Notes under the pieces: generated by a model
The model's database searches: none
What the model saw: only the letters and a program-made list of their open reading frames with translations
What the model was told of the DNA's origin: nothing
From: Methanolobus vulcani
GTDB lineage: Archaea; Halobacteriota; Methanosarcinia; Methanosarcinales; Methanosarcinaceae
NCBI RefSeq assembly: GCF_006546655.1
Contig: NZ_VIAQ01000017.1
Location: 1-64,000, forward strand
DNA length: 64,000 bases
Direction: 5' to 3'
Program-made: the position numbers and the translations under genes
In this document: positions 9,333 through 17,031 of the stretch, in pieces
How the letters are laid out: each line of letters starts with the position of its first letter
How positions within the stretch are numbered: the first letter of the stretch is position 1

Positions 9333-10493
9333 ATGGAAAAAAGTGAGAATCGCGACTTTTTTAGTATGGATAGAAGAACGTTCCTCAAGGTGGTGGGCGC
9401 TATTGGAGCGTCTGCGTTTTTAGGAATACACAGTTCAAAGATTACAAAAGCCCTTGAGCTTTCAAAAACAAAGATCATCTGGATACATGGAGCGGAGTGT
9501 ACCGGTTGTTCCTCATCCCTCTTAAATGGTGGAAACCCGGACCTTTCCCAGGCAATTGATAAACTCAGTGTTGACCTTGCTTTCCACGAGACACTGCTTG
9601 CACAGCAGGGTATATTTGTCGATGGAAGTCCGGCATCAACCTCAGAACTTAACTCTGAGATACTGCTGGATGAGGCCATTGAAGAAGGAAACTACATACT
9701 TGTTGTCGAAGGATCAATTGCAAACGGACCTGATGGTTCAGGTAAGTACTGCATGTATGGAGAACGCACATTTAAGGAAATATTCGAAAAGGCTGCAACT
9801 AATGCAACTGCAATCATGGCTGTCGGAATGTGTGCTGCATACGGCGGTGTCAATTCAGCAGACAGTGACATTAAAGATATTACTGACTTCAGAGGCGTTG
9901 CATACCTAAACGAGGATTCTTCCAAAGGCATGCTTTCCATACTTGGAATTGACAAGCCTGTAATCAACATTGCAGGATGTCCGGCACACCCCGACTGGGT
10001 TCTTCTTACCCTCGCAGCGGTGATCCTTGGAAAGATAGACATCAATAACCTCGATGCAGTTCTTGACACCTACGGCCGTCCTGTTGTATTCTTCCCAACT
10101 GATAACTCAATGCATGATAATTGCCCACGCAGAGGATATTATGACAGAGGTATCCTCGACGATGACCTCTCAGGAGAAGGTTGTCTCCTGAAAGTCGGAT
10201 GTAAAGGTCCGTACACACGTTCAGACTGTGGTCTGCGCAGGTGGAACGGTTCCGTAAGTATGTGTACCCAGGCAGGTTCCCCATGTATCTCATGCTGTGA
10301 ACCTGGTTTCCCTGACGTTGCATCCCCATTCTATGAAATGATCGAAGATAAGCCACTGGCATATGGTATGAACGTCGGAACAATGTCAACTATTGGAGTA
10401 GGCGTAGCTGCTGCTGGTGTAGCTGCACATGCCGCACGCAGGATCGTTTTTGACAAATATGCTGAAGACCGCAAGAGAAAAGAGGAGGAATAA
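9333..10493 (+). CDS. vhtG: Methanophenazine-reducing hydrogenase small subunit
   Basis: This is the electron-transfer subunit of the membrane-bound F420-nonreducing [NiFe] hydrogenase, which faces the outside of the cell and passes electrons from H2 to methanophenazine. The N-terminus has a twin-arginine signal (MDRRTFLKVVGA, then a hydrophobic stretch). Cysteines for three Fe-S clusters are visible (ECTGCSSS, GMCAAYGG, AGCPAHPDW, DNCPRRGYYD, CKGPYTRSDC, CISCCEPGFPD), and the C-terminus carries a hydrophobic anchor ending in ARRIVFDKY. ATG 9333 follows AGGAG by 9 nt. It is the first gene of vhtGACD and its transport would need the tat genes at 2.4-4.8 kb. Confidence 0.95.
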   Translation: MEKSENRDFFSMDRRTFLKVVGAIGASAFLGIHSSKITKALELSKTKIIWIHGAECTGCSSSLLNGGNPDLSQAIDKLSVDLAFHETLLAQQGIFVDGSPASTSELNSEILLDEAIEEGNYILVVEGSIANGPDGSGKYCMYGERTFKEIFEKAATNATAIMAVGMCAAYGGVNSADSDIKDITDFRGVAYLNEDSSKGMLSILGIDKPVINIAGCPAHPDWVLLTLAAVILGKIDINNLDAVLDTYGRPVVFFPTDNSMHDNCPRRGYYDRGILDDDLSGEGCLLKVGCKGPYTRSDCGLRRWNGSVSMCTQAGSPCISCCEPGFPDVASPFYEMIEDKPLAYGMNVGTMSTIGVGVAAAGVAAHAARRIVFDKYAEDRKRKEEE

Positions 10494-10495
10494 AA

Positions 10496-12286
10496 ATGAC
10501 CCGCGTTGTTGTAGATCCTTTAACTCGTATAGAAGGACACCTTCGTGTATCCACTGAAGTTAATGCGAATGGTGAAATTACCGATGCACAGAGTTCAGGA
10601 ATGCTTTTCAGAGGAATGGAACGCATACTCGTGAACCGTGATCCAAGGGATGCTTCACGTTTCACACAAAGAGTATGTGGTATCTGTCCAACCGCCCAGG
10701 GAATGGCATCTGTCAATGCTCTGGATGACCTTTATGAAGTTGCTGACCAGATCCCAAAGGATGCCCTTGTCACAAGGAACATCATCCAGTCAATCAACAC
10801 AATGGCAAGCCACGCAACACACATCTATGTATTATGGGGACCTGACCTGGTAAACCCTGCATATAGAGACCTGCTGGCAACCGTTGAAGGTACAGGCAGT
10901 GTTGTATGGAAAGAACTCCTTTCCCGTTTTGCACCAATCAGTTACAAATTAAATGGAGAATCCATAACCCCTGGTACAGCTTATATTAATGCGATCAAGG
11001 AAAAGAAAAACCTTGAAGAAGCAATGGCAGTTATCGGCGGAAAGATGCCACACCAGATGGCAACCGTTACCGGTGGTGTCACATATCGTCCAAACCTGGC
11101 AGATATAGGTACACTGACAGGACATTATTACAAACTGATGGATTTTGTGAATAGCTCAACCCTGGGAGTAAACGCCCAGACATGGCTTGACAACACTTAC
11201 AGGGCTTCATCACCACAGAAAGCAGTGAACTTCCTGCTGGAACACCTGCAGAACCTGGTGGATAAATCCCTCTCATCTAACGACTTCTCCTTCTCAGCCG
11301 GATGGGGTGACCTTGAGCTACTCAGCGCATTCGGATCCGAACTTATCGGTGAAAAGACCCTTGGTTTGCCTGCAAGCTTAAAGATAGACAAGACCGGAGG
11401 ATACGCAGAGGATGCAAATATAGGATTCCTGACATACGGCGCATTCTATGATGTAGAGAATGGTGACGGTTATGACCCGGTAGGCTTTGGGCAGAGTGCA
11501 TTCCAGCAAGCTGCATTCATTAACAGCTCATTTGAAAAGAAAGCATTCGATCACAAATACGTCACTGAAGAAACCAGCCATGGATTCTACAGTTCTGATG
11601 ATGCACTACATCCATATGATGGAGTCACTGAACCTCTAACAACCGCCAGTGAGATCACCTATGAAGGTGGCAGCGACAGCAGGTACAGCTGGATAAAGGC
11701 ACCACGCTACAATGGAACACCATGTGAGGTAGGTCCTATTTCCCGCCTGATCGCAATGGAAGAACCTCTGACCATGGGCATGATGCAGGTATTCGCAGAC
11801 AATGGATATTCCGCAGTGAACAGCTTTACAAGAATGGTCGCAAAGGCACAGGAACTTCTTATCCTTGCCGAACAGTTCCTTAAATGGGTGACTGTTGACC
11901 TTGATCCAAACGGTAAATACTTTGTCAACCCTGACCTGGATAATGCCAAGGATTCAAAAGGAATTGGTCTCTGGGAAGCACCACGTGGTGCACTTGGTCA
12001 CTGGGTGAAAGCAGGTTCTGACCTGAAGATCACAAATTACCAGATGGTTGTTCCAACCACATGGAACTGCTCTCCAAGAGATGCAAACGGTGTGGCAGGT
12101 CCTCTTGAACAGGCACTCATCGGTACAAAGATCTCTGCAGCAGAGAATGCCCTTGGTGTTGACAACACAAACCCAACAGGTATTTTGCACACTGCAAGGT
12201 CCTTTGACCCATGTATTGCATGCGCTGTCCATACCATTGACCTGACTGACAAGGCAAGAACTTCACGAACTTTTAACATTGTATAA
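10496..12286 (+). CDS. vhtA: Methanophenazine-reducing hydrogenase large subunit
   Basis: This is the nickel-iron catalytic subunit. The two pairs of metal-binding cysteines are in RVCGICPT near the N-terminus and DPCIACAVH near the C-terminus. The tail after that histidine (TIDLTDKARTSRTFNIV) is the segment normally removed by the maturation protease after nickel insertion. It starts 2 nt after vhtG. The protein has no signal of its own, so it is presumably exported as a complex with VhtG. Confidence 0.96.
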   Translation: MTRVVVDPLTRIEGHLRVSTEVNANGEITDAQSSGMLFRGMERILVNRDPRDASRFTQRVCGICPTAQGMASVNALDDLYEVADQIPKDALVTRNIIQSINTMASHATHIYVLWGPDLVNPAYRDLLATVEGTGSVVWKELLSRFAPISYKLNGESITPGTAYINAIKEKKNLEEAMAVIGGKMPHQMATVTGGVTYRPNLADIGTLTGHYYKLMDFVNSSTLGVNAQTWLDNTYRASSPQKAVNFLLEHLQNLVDKSLSSNDFSFSAGWGDLELLSAFGSELIGEKTLGLPASLKIDKTGGYAEDANIGFLTYGAFYDVENGDGYDPVGFGQSAFQQAAFINSSFEKKAFDHKYVTEETSHGFYSSDDALHPYDGVTEPLTTASEITYEGGSDSRYSWIKAPRYNGTPCEVGPISRLIAMEEPLTMGMMQVFADNGYSAVNSFTRMVAKAQELLILAEQFLKWVTVDLDPNGKYFVNPDLDNAKDSKGIGLWEAPRGALGHWVKAGSDLKITNYQMVVPTTWNCSPRDANGVAGPLEQALIGTKISAAENALGVDNTNPTGILHTARSFDPCIACAVHTIDLTDKARTSRTFNIV

Positions 12287-12299
12287 AGTGGTGAATTCC

Positions 12300-13154
12300 A
12301 TGGAAGACAAGAAGATAGATAAAGAATGTCCTAAGCTTGTCAGCAGAAAAGCTATTAAGATGTATGGTGAGAGGCATATCGAAAGATATTCCTTCCTTGA
12401 GAGGTTGGCGCATTTTGCCCACCTCACAGCTTTATTTGTTCTGCTGATCACAGGATTCAAGATATATATGGGCTGGGAATTCCTAACATATCATGCAGCT
12501 CTGAATATCCACATGGCATTTGCAATCATTTTCATGGTTGCCAACTGGATAATCATTCCATATAACATCATTACAACAGAATGTCCTCACTGTGAGATAT
12601 GTGACGCTGGTGGAATACGTGGTTATTCACACAGGGCCATGCACATCGCAAGAAGGTACCTCTTCGGTCCTACTGATGCCAAAAGAGTGAAGCAGATATT
12701 GCTAAACTACCTAGGTAAGGCACCATACCCTGCTTACACTGTATTCGATGTGAAGAACAGAGGATACATAGACAAACTCCACCCTATGACAAAATTCCTG
12801 TTGGTATTCGAAGGAGCAGCAGTAGGCCTTGTATTTATTAGTGGAATTCCACTTTATCATCAGCAGTGGGAACTGTTGGGTATACCTATCGGTCACTGGA
12901 TTCTTCTTGCAGGCGATATGATCGGCCCATACTTTAATCTGGGTACACTGGCACTTATCCGTACAGTACACCTGCTGGTGGCTTACTTCTTTATTATTGA
13001 AGTAACAGTACACGTAGGTATCATTGAACTGGATCCAAAGATATGGAAATTCCACAAAGCAATTTTCTGGACCGGAACAAGTGACCTTTGTGACTATCAC
13101 TATGTTGACCTTATCAACGTAGATGATGATGAACCTATAGCTCAAAAGGAGTGA
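12300..13154 (+). CDS. vhtC: Hydrogenase cytochrome b subunit
   Basis: This membrane b-type cytochrome hands electrons from VhtG to methanophenazine. About five spans are visible, with candidate haem histidines in FAHLTALF, ALNIHMAF, and RTVHLLVAYFFIIEVTVHVG. ATG 12300 was chosen because GGTGA lies 6 nt upstream. Its stop codon lies within AAGGAGTGAT, the ribosome site of the next gene. Confidence 0.94.
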   Translation: MEDKKIDKECPKLVSRKAIKMYGERHIERYSFLERLAHFAHLTALFVLLITGFKIYMGWEFLTYHAALNIHMAFAIIFMVANWIIIPYNIITTECPHCEICDAGGIRGYSHRAMHIARRYLFGPTDAKRVKQILLNYLGKAPYPAYTVFDVKNRGYIDKLHPMTKFLLVFEGAAVGLVFISGIPLYHQQWELLGIPIGHWILLAGDMIGPYFNLGTLALIRTVHLLVAYFFIIEVTVHVGIIELDPKIWKFHKAIFWTGTSDLCDYHYVDLINVDDDEPIAQKE

Positions 13155-13158
13155 TTCT

Positions 13159-13629
13159 ACGATCCGAATACTTGGATGTGGCAATCCCTTAAGAGGGGAT
13201 GATGGAATAGGCATTCACGTTGTAAATCGCTTAAGTGAAATGCGTGATGAATTGCCTGATAATGTGGAACTGATGGATGCCGGTGTCGGTGGACTCGATA
13301 TACTGAACATGCTGGAAGGAGTCAGTGATGTGATTATCGTAGACGCCGTGAAAGGTATCGGAGATGTTGGTTCTGTTCATCGGTTGTCAGCTGATGATGT
13401 TAAAAATGCCATATCCAAGGAATGTATTTCCGTTCACGATATCAGTCTTGCAGATGTACTAACTATAGCCGAACAAGTCCAGGAAATGCCAGACCGACTT
13501 ACAATCTTTGCCGTAGAAATTGAGAAGGCAGACGAGATCTCAGTTGATCTGTCTGAAAAGGTTAAGGACTCACTGGACACAACTGTTAAGCTGGTATTTG
13601 ATGAAATCAGTGCGATGAAAGCTTGTTGA
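13159..13629 (+). CDS. vhtD: Hydrogenase maturation protease with apparent ACG start
   Basis: This endopeptidase family trims the C-terminus of the hydrogenase large subunit. The conserved N-terminal motif IRILGCGNPLRGDDGIG is encoded from 13162, with the Asp-Asp-Gly site that reads nickel. This frame has no ATG, GTG or TTG between the stop at 13138 and ATG 13240, and a start at 13240 would delete the motif. ACG 13159 is where the start codon would be expected and lies just after AGGAGTGAT (13147-13155). Either a non-standard start is used or ATG has changed to ACG, possibly by sequencing error. The function is clear from the motif and from its place at the end of vhtGAC. Confidence 0.85.
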   Translation, partial: TIRILGCGNPLRGDDGIGIHVVNRLSEMRDELPDNVELMDAGVGGLDILNMLEGVSDVIIVDAVKGIGDVGSVHRLSADDVKNAISKECISVHDISLADVLTIAEQVQEMPDRLTIFAVEIEKADEISVDLSEKVKDSLDTTVKLVFDEISAMKAC

Positions 13630-13652
13630 GGGTTTACCTGATCCGTCCCTCA
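13627..13652 (+). terminator. Hairpin after the vht operon
   Basis: The inverted repeat TGAGGG / CCCTCA begins at the vhtD stop codon. No strong T-run follows, so termination is uncertain. Confidence 0.3.
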
Positions 13653-13735
13653 GCAATTATCACTGCACCATATTTCTGAATATGAGTTCGCTCATGTACA
13701 GGCTAGTTTAAAAAACTTTGAATTTAGAGAGAAAA

Positions 13736-13751
13736 AGTATCATTTGATACT
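13736..13751. promoter_or_regulatory. Palindromic operator candidate
   Basis: The perfect palindrome AGTATCATTTGATACT (7-2-7) lies 55 nt before the winged-helix gene at 13807. Autoregulation by that protein is an inference. Confidence 0.45.
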
Positions 13752-13806
13752 AAGTAAGAAACAAATACAGAGTAATGGTTGATTAAAACATACTCAGGAG
13801 ATAACA

Positions 13807-14091
13807 ATGGAAAATCCACGCTCAACTCCATTAGAGGAACTACTTGTCTGGATCCTCAGTGTTGACCGCCGTGTCATACTAATGGAGTCCATAGACTATC
13901 ATCAGGTGATCAAAGCATCTGATGTCGCACAGAAAACAAACAGATCAACTCAAAACATAAGCCGTGCCTTGACGGAACTCAAGAATAAAGGCATTATTAA
14001 ATGCCTTACACCTGAAAAAACGACCTGGAAAAGGTATATGTTAACAGATACAGGAATAAAGGTACGTCAAAAACTCCAACAGTACCACTGA
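13807..14091 (+). CDS. Winged-helix transcriptional regulator (paralogue 1 of 3)
   Basis: This 94-residue DNA-binding protein has one winged helix-turn-helix. The recognition helix region reads TNRSTQNISRALTELKNKGII, followed by a wing with LTPEKTTWKRYMLTDTG. It shares VDRR, KASDVAQ and PEKTTWKRY with the proteins at 15790 and 16615, so the three are paralogues. Signals, ligands and targets are unknown. It lacks the upstream small ORF found with the other two. A palindrome precedes it and a strong terminator follows. Confidence 0.85.
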   Translation: MENPRSTPLEELLVWILSVDRRVILMESIDYHQVIKASDVAQKTNRSTQNISRALTELKNKGIIKCLTPEKTTWKRYMLTDTGIKVRQKLQQYH

Positions 14092-14126
14092 CCTCTTTTC
14101 TGTAAGACTGACACTGTTAACGTTTG

Positions 14127-14160
14127 AAATGGGCTTTTGCCCATTTGTTTTTCTTTTTTG
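14127..14160 (+). terminator. Intrinsic-type terminator
   Basis: The perfect 8-bp stem AAATGGGC / GCCCATTT with a TTTT loop is followed by a long T-rich tract. Confidence 0.75.
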
Positions 14161-14218
14161 TGATTTTCTGAATTATAAATATGAGATTATGAGATTCACT
14201 GAAAAATCATATTGCACA

Positions 14219-14746
14219 TTACTCTTTATGCAAGTGGTAGGCAAGTTCTACAATACCAGATTCATATTCCTCTGATGAGATGGGATATAGTCTGATACTG
14301 TTCTTAATGTCCTTGAAAAGAGGTATTCCTTTTCCAAGAATGATTGGTTGTATTGCAATCCTGAGTTCACTGATAAGTCCCCTGTTTAGAAGAGGAGATA
14401 TTATTGAAGAGCCACCAACAATCCATATATTACCACCGGTTCCAATAATTAGATTTTCTGTGACACTGACCGGATCGTCTGAAAATAAAATACCCTCTCT
14501 TATCTTTTCATGTTCCGGATAAGGATTCTGAGTTGTGAAAACGTAGCATTCTTTTCCTTCATAAGGCCACTTGCCAAAATCAAGCACCTGCTTATAGGTT
14601 TTGTGTCCCATCAGCAGAGTATCTGTTTTAGCAAGGAAGCTATCAAAATCATATTCATCTTCACCAAGTAGCCAGTCAACATTACCATCTTCATCTGCAA
14701 TATAGCCATCAAGGCTACATGTTATCAGTAATATTACATCACGCAT
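14219..14746 (-). CDS. Dihydrofolate reductase family / RibD C-terminal-like reductase
   Basis: This 175-residue protein of the DHFR superfamily resembles the bacterial YwjB/YyaP group rather than true folate enzymes. The N-terminal SLDGYIADEDGNVDWL, LLMGHKTYKQ and the Gly-rich IIGTGGNIWIVGGSS are typical for binding NADPH. The true substrate is not known. ATG 14746 has GGGGA 6 nt upstream; the frame extends to a GTG at 14761. It stands alone, convergent with the winged-helix gene. Confidence 0.8.
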   Translation of the reverse strand: MRDVILLITCSLDGYIADEDGNVDWLLGEDEYDFDSFLAKTDTLLMGHKTYKQVLDFGKWPYEGKECYVFTTQNPYPEHEKIREGILFSDDPVSVTENLIIGTGGNIWIVGGSSIISPLLNRGLISELRIAIQPIILGKGIPLFKDIKNSIRLYPISSEEYESGIVELAYHLHKE

Positions 14747-14939
14747 GTAATTTCCCCACACCTAATTACGTTTCTTACATTATATTTGCTTACTGGCATT
14801 AGAAAAAATTGATGATGATAGATCTATCATGTCATTGAATCTGAGTAAAGGTTATCATTTGTTTTTTCATAACCACACCCCATTTTGTGTAGTTTTAAAC
14901 CCAGACGAAAAAGAATATATACCAGACAATACTAGTCTT

Positions 14940-14960
14940 TCTCTATAGAAATAGTAGAGA
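14940..14960. promoter_or_regulatory. Inverted repeat before rrf2 (operator candidate)
   Basis: TCTCTA and TAGAGA are separated by 9 nt, just before the ATG at 14969. A repeat with the same 9-nt spacing follows the gene at 15391-15409. An Rrf2 protein binding both is plausible but not shown. Confidence 0.45.
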
Positions 14961-14968
14961 TTATACAA

Positions 14969-15376
14969 ATGAAGCTTTCAACAAAAAGTGAATATGCCTG
15001 TCTTGCACTCATAGACCTCTCCGAGAACTATGATACAGGATACATCAAAATAGAAGATATTTGTCATAGACAAAACCTTCCAAGAAAATATATCGAGCAG
15101 ATATTACTAACCTTAAAGACAGCAGGATATGTGAAAAGCCGCCGTGGAGCCAATGGTGGTTACATGCTGGCTAAAGAACCCGGACAGATATCCCTGGCAG
15201 AAATAGTAAGACTCATGGATGGAGCCCTGGCACCTGTTAATTCAGTGAGCAAATACTTCTATGAATGCACACCGCTAGAAAAAAATGATGCACTGATCAA
15301 GGTATTCAGGGAGATCAGAGACTATACTTCTGATAAAATGGAGAATACAACATTTGCGAATCTGATAAGTGAATAA
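14969..15376 (+). CDS. Rrf2 family transcriptional regulator
   Basis: This 135-residue regulator begins MKLSTKSEYACLALIDL, the classic Rrf2 start, with the winged helix LPRKYIEQILLTLKTAGYVKS and RRGANGGYMLAK. Rrf2 proteins of the IscR/NsrR type hold an Fe-S cluster on three cysteines. Here only one cysteine (FYECTP) lies in that region, so cluster binding is doubtful. Inverted repeats occur before the gene and before the small ORF that follows, which suggests autoregulation of a two-gene unit. Confidence 0.9.
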   Translation: MKLSTKSEYACLALIDLSENYDTGYIKIEDICHRQNLPRKYIEQILLTLKTAGYVKSRRGANGGYMLAKEPGQISLAEIVRLMDGALAPVNSVSKYFYECTPLEKNDALIKVFREIRDYTSDKMENTTFANLISE

Positions 15377-15390
15377 TTTTTTAAATTGAA

Positions 15391-15409
15391 TCTATACTAT
15401 ATCGATAGA
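15391..15409. promoter_or_regulatory. Inverted repeat after rrf2 (operator candidate)
   Basis: TCTAT and ATAGA are separated by 9 nt, the same geometry as the repeat before rrf2. It lies about 35 nt before the small ORF at 15444. Confidence 0.4.
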
Positions 15410-15443
15410 GAAAATCAAGTATACGGTCAAAGGGGAATTTCAA

Positions 15444-15539
15444 ATGAATGTTAAAGAAGCCATAAACAACCAGTGCAATGTTGCGCAGGAACATACAGGA
15501 CAAATTCTATGCAACCCCTTCCAGTATATAAAGAGCTAA
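15444..15539 (+). CDS. Small ORF, 31 aa, downstream of rrf2
   Basis: The short frame starts MNVKEAINNQCNVA and contains two cysteines. It has a good ribosome site (AAGGGGA about 7 nt before ATG). I see no family. It could be a small protein under Rrf2 control or the remnant of a longer gene. Confidence 0.4.
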   Translation: MNVKEAINNQCNVAQEHTGQILCNPFQYIKS

Positions 15540-15600
15540 GATAGGAAAAACGATTGCTGTTAGAAGATATGAGAACTTATGACGGACTGTGAAAAGTTTC

Positions 15601-15632
15601 GGGAAAGGTTTAATTACATGAATAATCATGAG
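15601..15632 (+). repeat. Duplicated upstream block, copy 1
   Basis: These 32 nt, starting GGGAAAGGTTTAATTACATG, recur without change at 16420-16451. In both places the block lies 60-95 nt before a conserved small ORF and a winged-helix gene. It probably belongs to a promoter or leader shared by the two cistrons. Confidence 0.7.
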
Positions 15633-15694
15633 ATATATGCGGTGAAAATACCATCATTAATCATTACAAAGACACATATAAGGAGATTTGAACC

Positions 15695-15802
15695 ATGGAA
15701 GAAGCAGAAAATATCTTAAAAGGACCTAAATTAAGAATACGTCGAAAATTACAAGATAGTTACTGTACGCTGATAAAGGAGGAATATCTATGTTCCATAT
15801 GA
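15695..15802 (+). CDS. Conserved small ORF upstream of winged-helix gene, copy 1
   Basis: The 35-codon frame overlaps the start of the winged-helix gene by 13 nt. An AGGAG site lies 8 nt before its ATG. The peptide resembles that at 16511: both share a K-P-(K/E)-L-R core, then KL, (D/N)SYC, basic residues and a cysteine near the end. Conservation of frame and of the SYC motif suggests a translated product or a regulatory leader peptide. No family is recognised. Confidence 0.5.
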   Translation: MEEAENILKGPKLRIRRKLQDSYCTLIKEEYLCSI

Positions 15803-16119
15803 TGGGAGCGGTAAAGATGCCAGGACAACTTCAAAATGCTATGTCAGATGAGGAAATAATCTCCTGGGTACTCGGTGTTGACAGACGCATTGTAATTCTG
15901 GGGTCCATGAAGAACCATCCAATCCTTAAGGCATCCGATATTGCCCAGGAAACAAACAGGTCTACTCAGAATATAAGCCGTGCTCTTAAAGAGTTCAACG
16001 AAAAAGGGTTCATTATGTGTCTTAACCCTGAAAAAACAACCTGGAAAAGATATACAATTACTGCTGCTGGAAGAGAGTTGCTTCAAAAACTCGATGATGT
16101 TTATTTCGATCCAAATTAA
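15790..16119 (+). CDS. Winged-helix transcriptional regulator (paralogue 2 of 3)
   Basis: This 109-residue regulator has the same winged helix as its paralogues (TNRSTQNISRALKEFNEKGF, PEKTTWKRYTI). It is very similar to the protein at 16615 over its whole length, including MMGAV at the start. AAGGAGG precedes the ATG. The start lies inside the end of the upstream small ORF, which points to translational coupling. The ligand and targets are unknown. Confidence 0.85.
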   Translation: MFHMMGAVKMPGQLQNAMSDEEIISWVLGVDRRIVILGSMKNHPILKASDIAQETNRSTQNISRALKEFNEKGFIMCLNPEKTTWKRYTITAAGRELLQKLDDVYFDPN

Positions 16120-16122
16120 GTG

Positions 16123-16158
16123 AGAGGTTGCTAACGTCAGGGTCAGCTTTCCTCTTTT
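16123..16158 (+). terminator. Conserved hairpin terminator, copy 1
   Basis: The stem AGAGG / CCTCT has an inner GCT / AGC pair and a T-run. The same structure with sequence changes in the loop follows the next paralogue. Confidence 0.65.
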
Positions 16159-16419
16159 ACTCTTATTTTCACTTATCACACAATTCTTCATTTCGAAATC
16201 CATCCTATTTTCTTTTTTATTATTGTGCAATTGAGAGAGATGTTCTGATAGATCAGATAACCTTAAGCTTAAGTAAGATAATCGGAAGTATCTTTCCGCC
16301 CCAAGTCACCGGTATAGAAAAAATGCTGATAAAAATGAGATTTCTATTTAAATGGCAAATATAGGAAAATGTGCATTGTTGCAAAATATGAAAGCTTATG
16401 AAAGATAGTGAAAACCTTT

Positions 16420-16451
16420 GGGAAAGGTTTAATTACATGAATAATCATGAG
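16420..16451 (+). repeat. Duplicated upstream block, copy 2
   Basis: Identical over 32 nt to 15601-15632. It is part of the duplicated winged-helix cistron. Confidence 0.7.
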
Positions 16452-16510
16452 GTATTCGTGGTGTAACACATTATTAATTATGATAAATAATTAAAATGGA
16501 GACCTGAACC

Positions 16511-16612
16511 ATGAGAAAAACTGAAAGTATCATAAAAAAACCTGAGTTAAGAACGTGTCAAAAACTGAAAAATAGCTATTGTCAACAGAAAAAGGAGGGG
16601 TTGTTCTGTTAA
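16511..16612 (+). CDS. Conserved small ORF upstream of winged-helix gene, copy 2
   Basis: This 33-codon frame starts MRKTESIIKKPELR and ends in a cysteine. GGAG lies 9 nt before the ATG. It is the counterpart of the ORF at 15695. The winged-helix ATG follows its stop after 2 nt. Confidence 0.5.
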   Translation: MRKTESIIKKPELRTCQKLKNSYCQQKKEGLFC

Positions 16613-16614
16613 AG

Positions 16615-16926
16615 ATGATGGGAGCAGTCAATATGGAAAGAACTGCTGCGAACCACATGTCAGACGATGAATTAATCGCGTGGGTATTCAGTGTTGACAG
16701 GCGTATGGTTCTGGCTGAATCAATTAAGAATCATAAGATATTGAAAGCCTCTGACATAGCTCAGGAAACAGGCAGGTCTACACAGAATATAAGTCGGGCT
16801 CTTAAAGAGTTCAATGAAAAAGGATTTATCATGTGTCTCAATCCTGAAAAGACCACATGGAAAAGATACACAGTTACAAATGATGGAAGAAGCCTATTGA
16901 AAAAGATCGATAAGGTCTATCTTTAA
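16615..16926 (+). CDS. Winged-helix transcriptional regulator (paralogue 3 of 3)
   Basis: This 103-residue regulator is nearly the same as paralogue 2 (GRSTQNISRALKEFNEKGF, PEKTTWKRYTV). ATG 16615 was chosen by alignment to paralogue 2 (MMGAV); AAGGAGGGG lies about 14 nt upstream, and the frame stays open to 16579. It arose by tandem duplication of a unit of about 800 bp that includes the leader ORF and terminator. Confidence 0.85.
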   Translation: MMGAVNMERTAANHMSDDELIAWVFSVDRRMVLAESIKNHKILKASDIAQETGRSTQNISRALKEFNEKGFIMCLNPEKTTWKRYTVTNDGRSLLKKIDKVYL

Positions 16927-16941
16927 TCTCAAAGAAAAACG

Positions 16942-16977
16942 AGAGGTTGCTAACGTCAGGCCAGCATTCCTCTTTTA
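16942..16977 (+). terminator. Conserved hairpin terminator, copy 2
   Basis: AGAGG / CCTCT with inner GCT / AGC, then TTTT; equivalent to 16123-16158. Confidence 0.65.
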
Positions 16978-17031
16978 CTTCTCATTTTAATCCGCATCCC
17001 ACAATTTCCATTCCGGTATTCATATCTTTTT

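Noticed and set aside
16128-16364. 78-codon plus-strand frame after the second winged-helix gene
   Set aside because: It begins inside the terminator hairpin, has low-complexity Phe/Ser/Tyr content typical of A/T-rich non-coding DNA, and no ribosome site.
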